From Dunaliella salina (taxonomy: Eukaryota; Chlorophyta; Chlorophyceae; Chlamydomonadales; Dunaliellaceae), in contig MU069464.1 of the NCBI GenBank assembly GCA_002284615.2, positions 535,497 through 564,345 on the forward strand: a stretch of DNA of 28,849 nucleotides, read 5' to 3'. A program made the position numbers and the translations under genes. This document shows positions 28,089-28,849 of this stretch, one piece after another (within the stretch, counting starts at the first letter, position 1; each line of letters opens with the position of its first letter). The notes under the pieces are model-generated. The model saw only the letters and a program-made list of their open reading frames with translations, was not told the DNA's origin and ran no database searches.

Positions 28089-28446
28089 CGTAAATTTGCT
28101 TAGTGCTAACCCCTGAGGGCAGTCTCACTTGAGTAATGGCATTTTCATATAGATTTTTGACGGTGTCTATGGCATCAGTGGGGAAGCCTAAATCGTACAT
28201 TATCCAGAGCATCCTGTCATGGTCAGTAGTATTGAAGGCTGAAGTGAAATCTACAATGAGGGCATAGATGTCTTTTCCGGAAATCTTGGCATCTTCAAGT
28301 CCCATGATGACATTCTGGAGTCGGTGGATAGTATCTTTTTGATTCCGAAAACCAGTTTGTGTAGAGCTCAGGAGGGACTGTGCTTCTGCATACTCATAGA
28401 GAGTGTTGGTAACCATGCGCGTCCAGAGCTTGTAAAGCGTGTTGAG
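27934..28446 (-). pseudogene. A1 reverse transcriptase, motifs 1 to B, truncated and frameshifted
   Basis: Read from 28446 downward: LNTLYKLWTRM (motif 1), SSTQTGFRNQKDTIHRLQ (motif 2), IVDFTSAFNTTDH (motif A with the first catalytic Asp), ERGTTQGDTLSPFLFLLY (motif B) and MEPLLRWL. The frame then ends at 27934, while motif C (FADD) lies in the main frame, so a +/-1 shift is located between about 27935 and 28035. The expected upstream motif 0, the APE endonuclease and any ORF1 are absent. The ATG at 28485 lies in unrelated reverse-oriented sequence and is not the real start. Confidence 0.75.
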
Positions 28447-28849
28447 AAAGAGTGCATGCTGCAGGCACACCTGCGGGTCCACCACCCGCCCAAAAGCTCA
28501 CCTACTTCCCCAATCTCCAAGATGCCCTCAAATCCCACATGCATTCCAAACACAAGCTTGGATATGCCAATGCCAAAACAGGCTACTACTCTTACTATCA
28601 AAACTTATTACCGTGAGTAGATAGAAAAATCAGCAATGCCTTCAGGAATATGCCCAACATTTCTGTACCCATGAAGCGTACCATCCTGCAGTACCGCACA
28701 GGCATCCTCTACAACCAAAAACATGCAGTACACTTCAAAAGGTCAACAGATCCATCTGGTCCCCTCCCAGGATGCCATCATTTGGATAGCGCACTACACA
28801 TGCTCTCAGGCTGCCAAAACCATATCATTCCCAACATGAAAACTGAACG
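28446..28849 (+). pseudogene. Family A LINE copy A2, plus strand, runs off the window
   Basis: Starts abruptly within the post-RNase H segment (RVHAAGTPAGPPPAQKLTYF) and follows A1 closely (by eye about 96% identical over 400 bp) through NAKTGYYSYYQNLLP, a TGA in place of the Arg codon of A1, RTILQYRTGILYNQKHAV, a zinc motif whose first Cys is Gly, and DSALHMLSGCQNHIIPNMKT at the edge. It is head to head with A1. The junction has a short AG-rich overlap (GAGAAAGAG), suggesting microhomology. Confidence 0.8.

Larger units (their letters stand above)
22222..28446 (-). mobile_element. LINE A1, Dualen/RandI-like, 5'-truncated
   Basis: The longest element in the window. Order on the minus strand: RT from motif 1, thumb, Pro/Ser/Thr-rich linker, PHD finger, unassigned region, RNase H, CCHC zinc motif, RLE, duplicated 3' tail. 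RT plus RNase H plus C-terminal CCHC and RLE is the known layout of the Dualen (RandI) clade of Chlamydomonas, which additionally has an APE endonuclease upstream of RT and was reported with a cysteine protease. Here everything 5' of RT motif 1 is missing because the element is cut at about 28446, where a reverse-oriented copy (A2) starts. Clade assignment is by domain order, not by a tree. Confidence 0.7.

Noticed and set aside
22384..28446. A retrovirus or LTR element as the source of RT and RNase H
   Set aside because: No LTRs, protease or integrase; motif order RT, RNase H, CCHC, RLE and the NTLYKL / GTTQGDTLSP motifs are those of non-LTR elements.
28443..28485. ATG at 28485 as the start of the RT protein
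   Set aside because: The first dozen codons lie in reverse-oriented copy A2; the real upstream part of the RT is missing.

Overview
The window looks like nuclear DNA of a eukaryote, most likely a chlorophyte green alga. Supporting signs are very long (CA)n/(GT)n and CAG/CTG microsatellites, minisatellites with 50-150 bp units, GT-AG intron-like junctions, a single 223-N assembly gap, and non-LTR retrotransposons (LINEs) of types known from green algae. The species is inferred, not proven; base composition and repeat style would fit a Dunaliella-like volvocalean. No bacterial-type operon, rRNA gene or convincing tRNA gene is visible.

Layout. 1-2945 is tandem repeat: a GT tract, a degenerate pyrimidine-rich array, a 320 bp CA tract, and a roughly 122 bp satellite. 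3327-6163 (+) holds a candidate intron-containing host gene that simple ORF calling breaks up; its last two exons (5830-5887 and 5943-6163) are the best supported, and its product is not recognised. 6861-7761 (-) is the 3' end of an L1-type LINE (family C) with a possible 22 bp target-site duplication. From 8189 on the window is mostly a mosaic of fragments of two related LINE families, called A and B here. Gaps between them hold a three-copy minisatellite (9740-10135), a GT tract, a pair of short interspersed repeats, a possible minus-strand exon (10632-10852) and a CAG-rich ORF (17725-18762).

The main object is element A1 (22222-28446, minus strand). Read 5' to 3' it encodes reverse transcriptase from motif 1 onward, a Pro/Ser/Thr-rich linker with a repeated basic motif, a C4HC3 PHD finger, a long unassigned region, RNase H with its four acidic residues, a CCHC zinc motif, and a C-terminal PD...ExK restriction-like endonuclease (RLE). 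This architecture fits the Dualen/RandI clade, first described from Chlamydomonas, whose members carry both APE and RLE endonucleases. The APE part, expected upstream of RT, is absent because A1 is cut at its 5' end. A1 has a 1710-codon open frame and only two frameshifts, so it is young or its frameshifts are assembly errors.

The fragments show a history. One B element (11387-11906 plus 14366-14860) was split by a family A insertion (11907-14365), which itself carries about 1 kb of other DNA. A plus-strand A element (16483-16530 and 18755-19480) is separated by 2.2 kb containing the CAG-rich ORF. A1 and A2 (28446 to window end) meet head to head. Both families end in pyrimidine-rich tails, and both have a copy whose 3'-terminal unit is tandemly duplicated.
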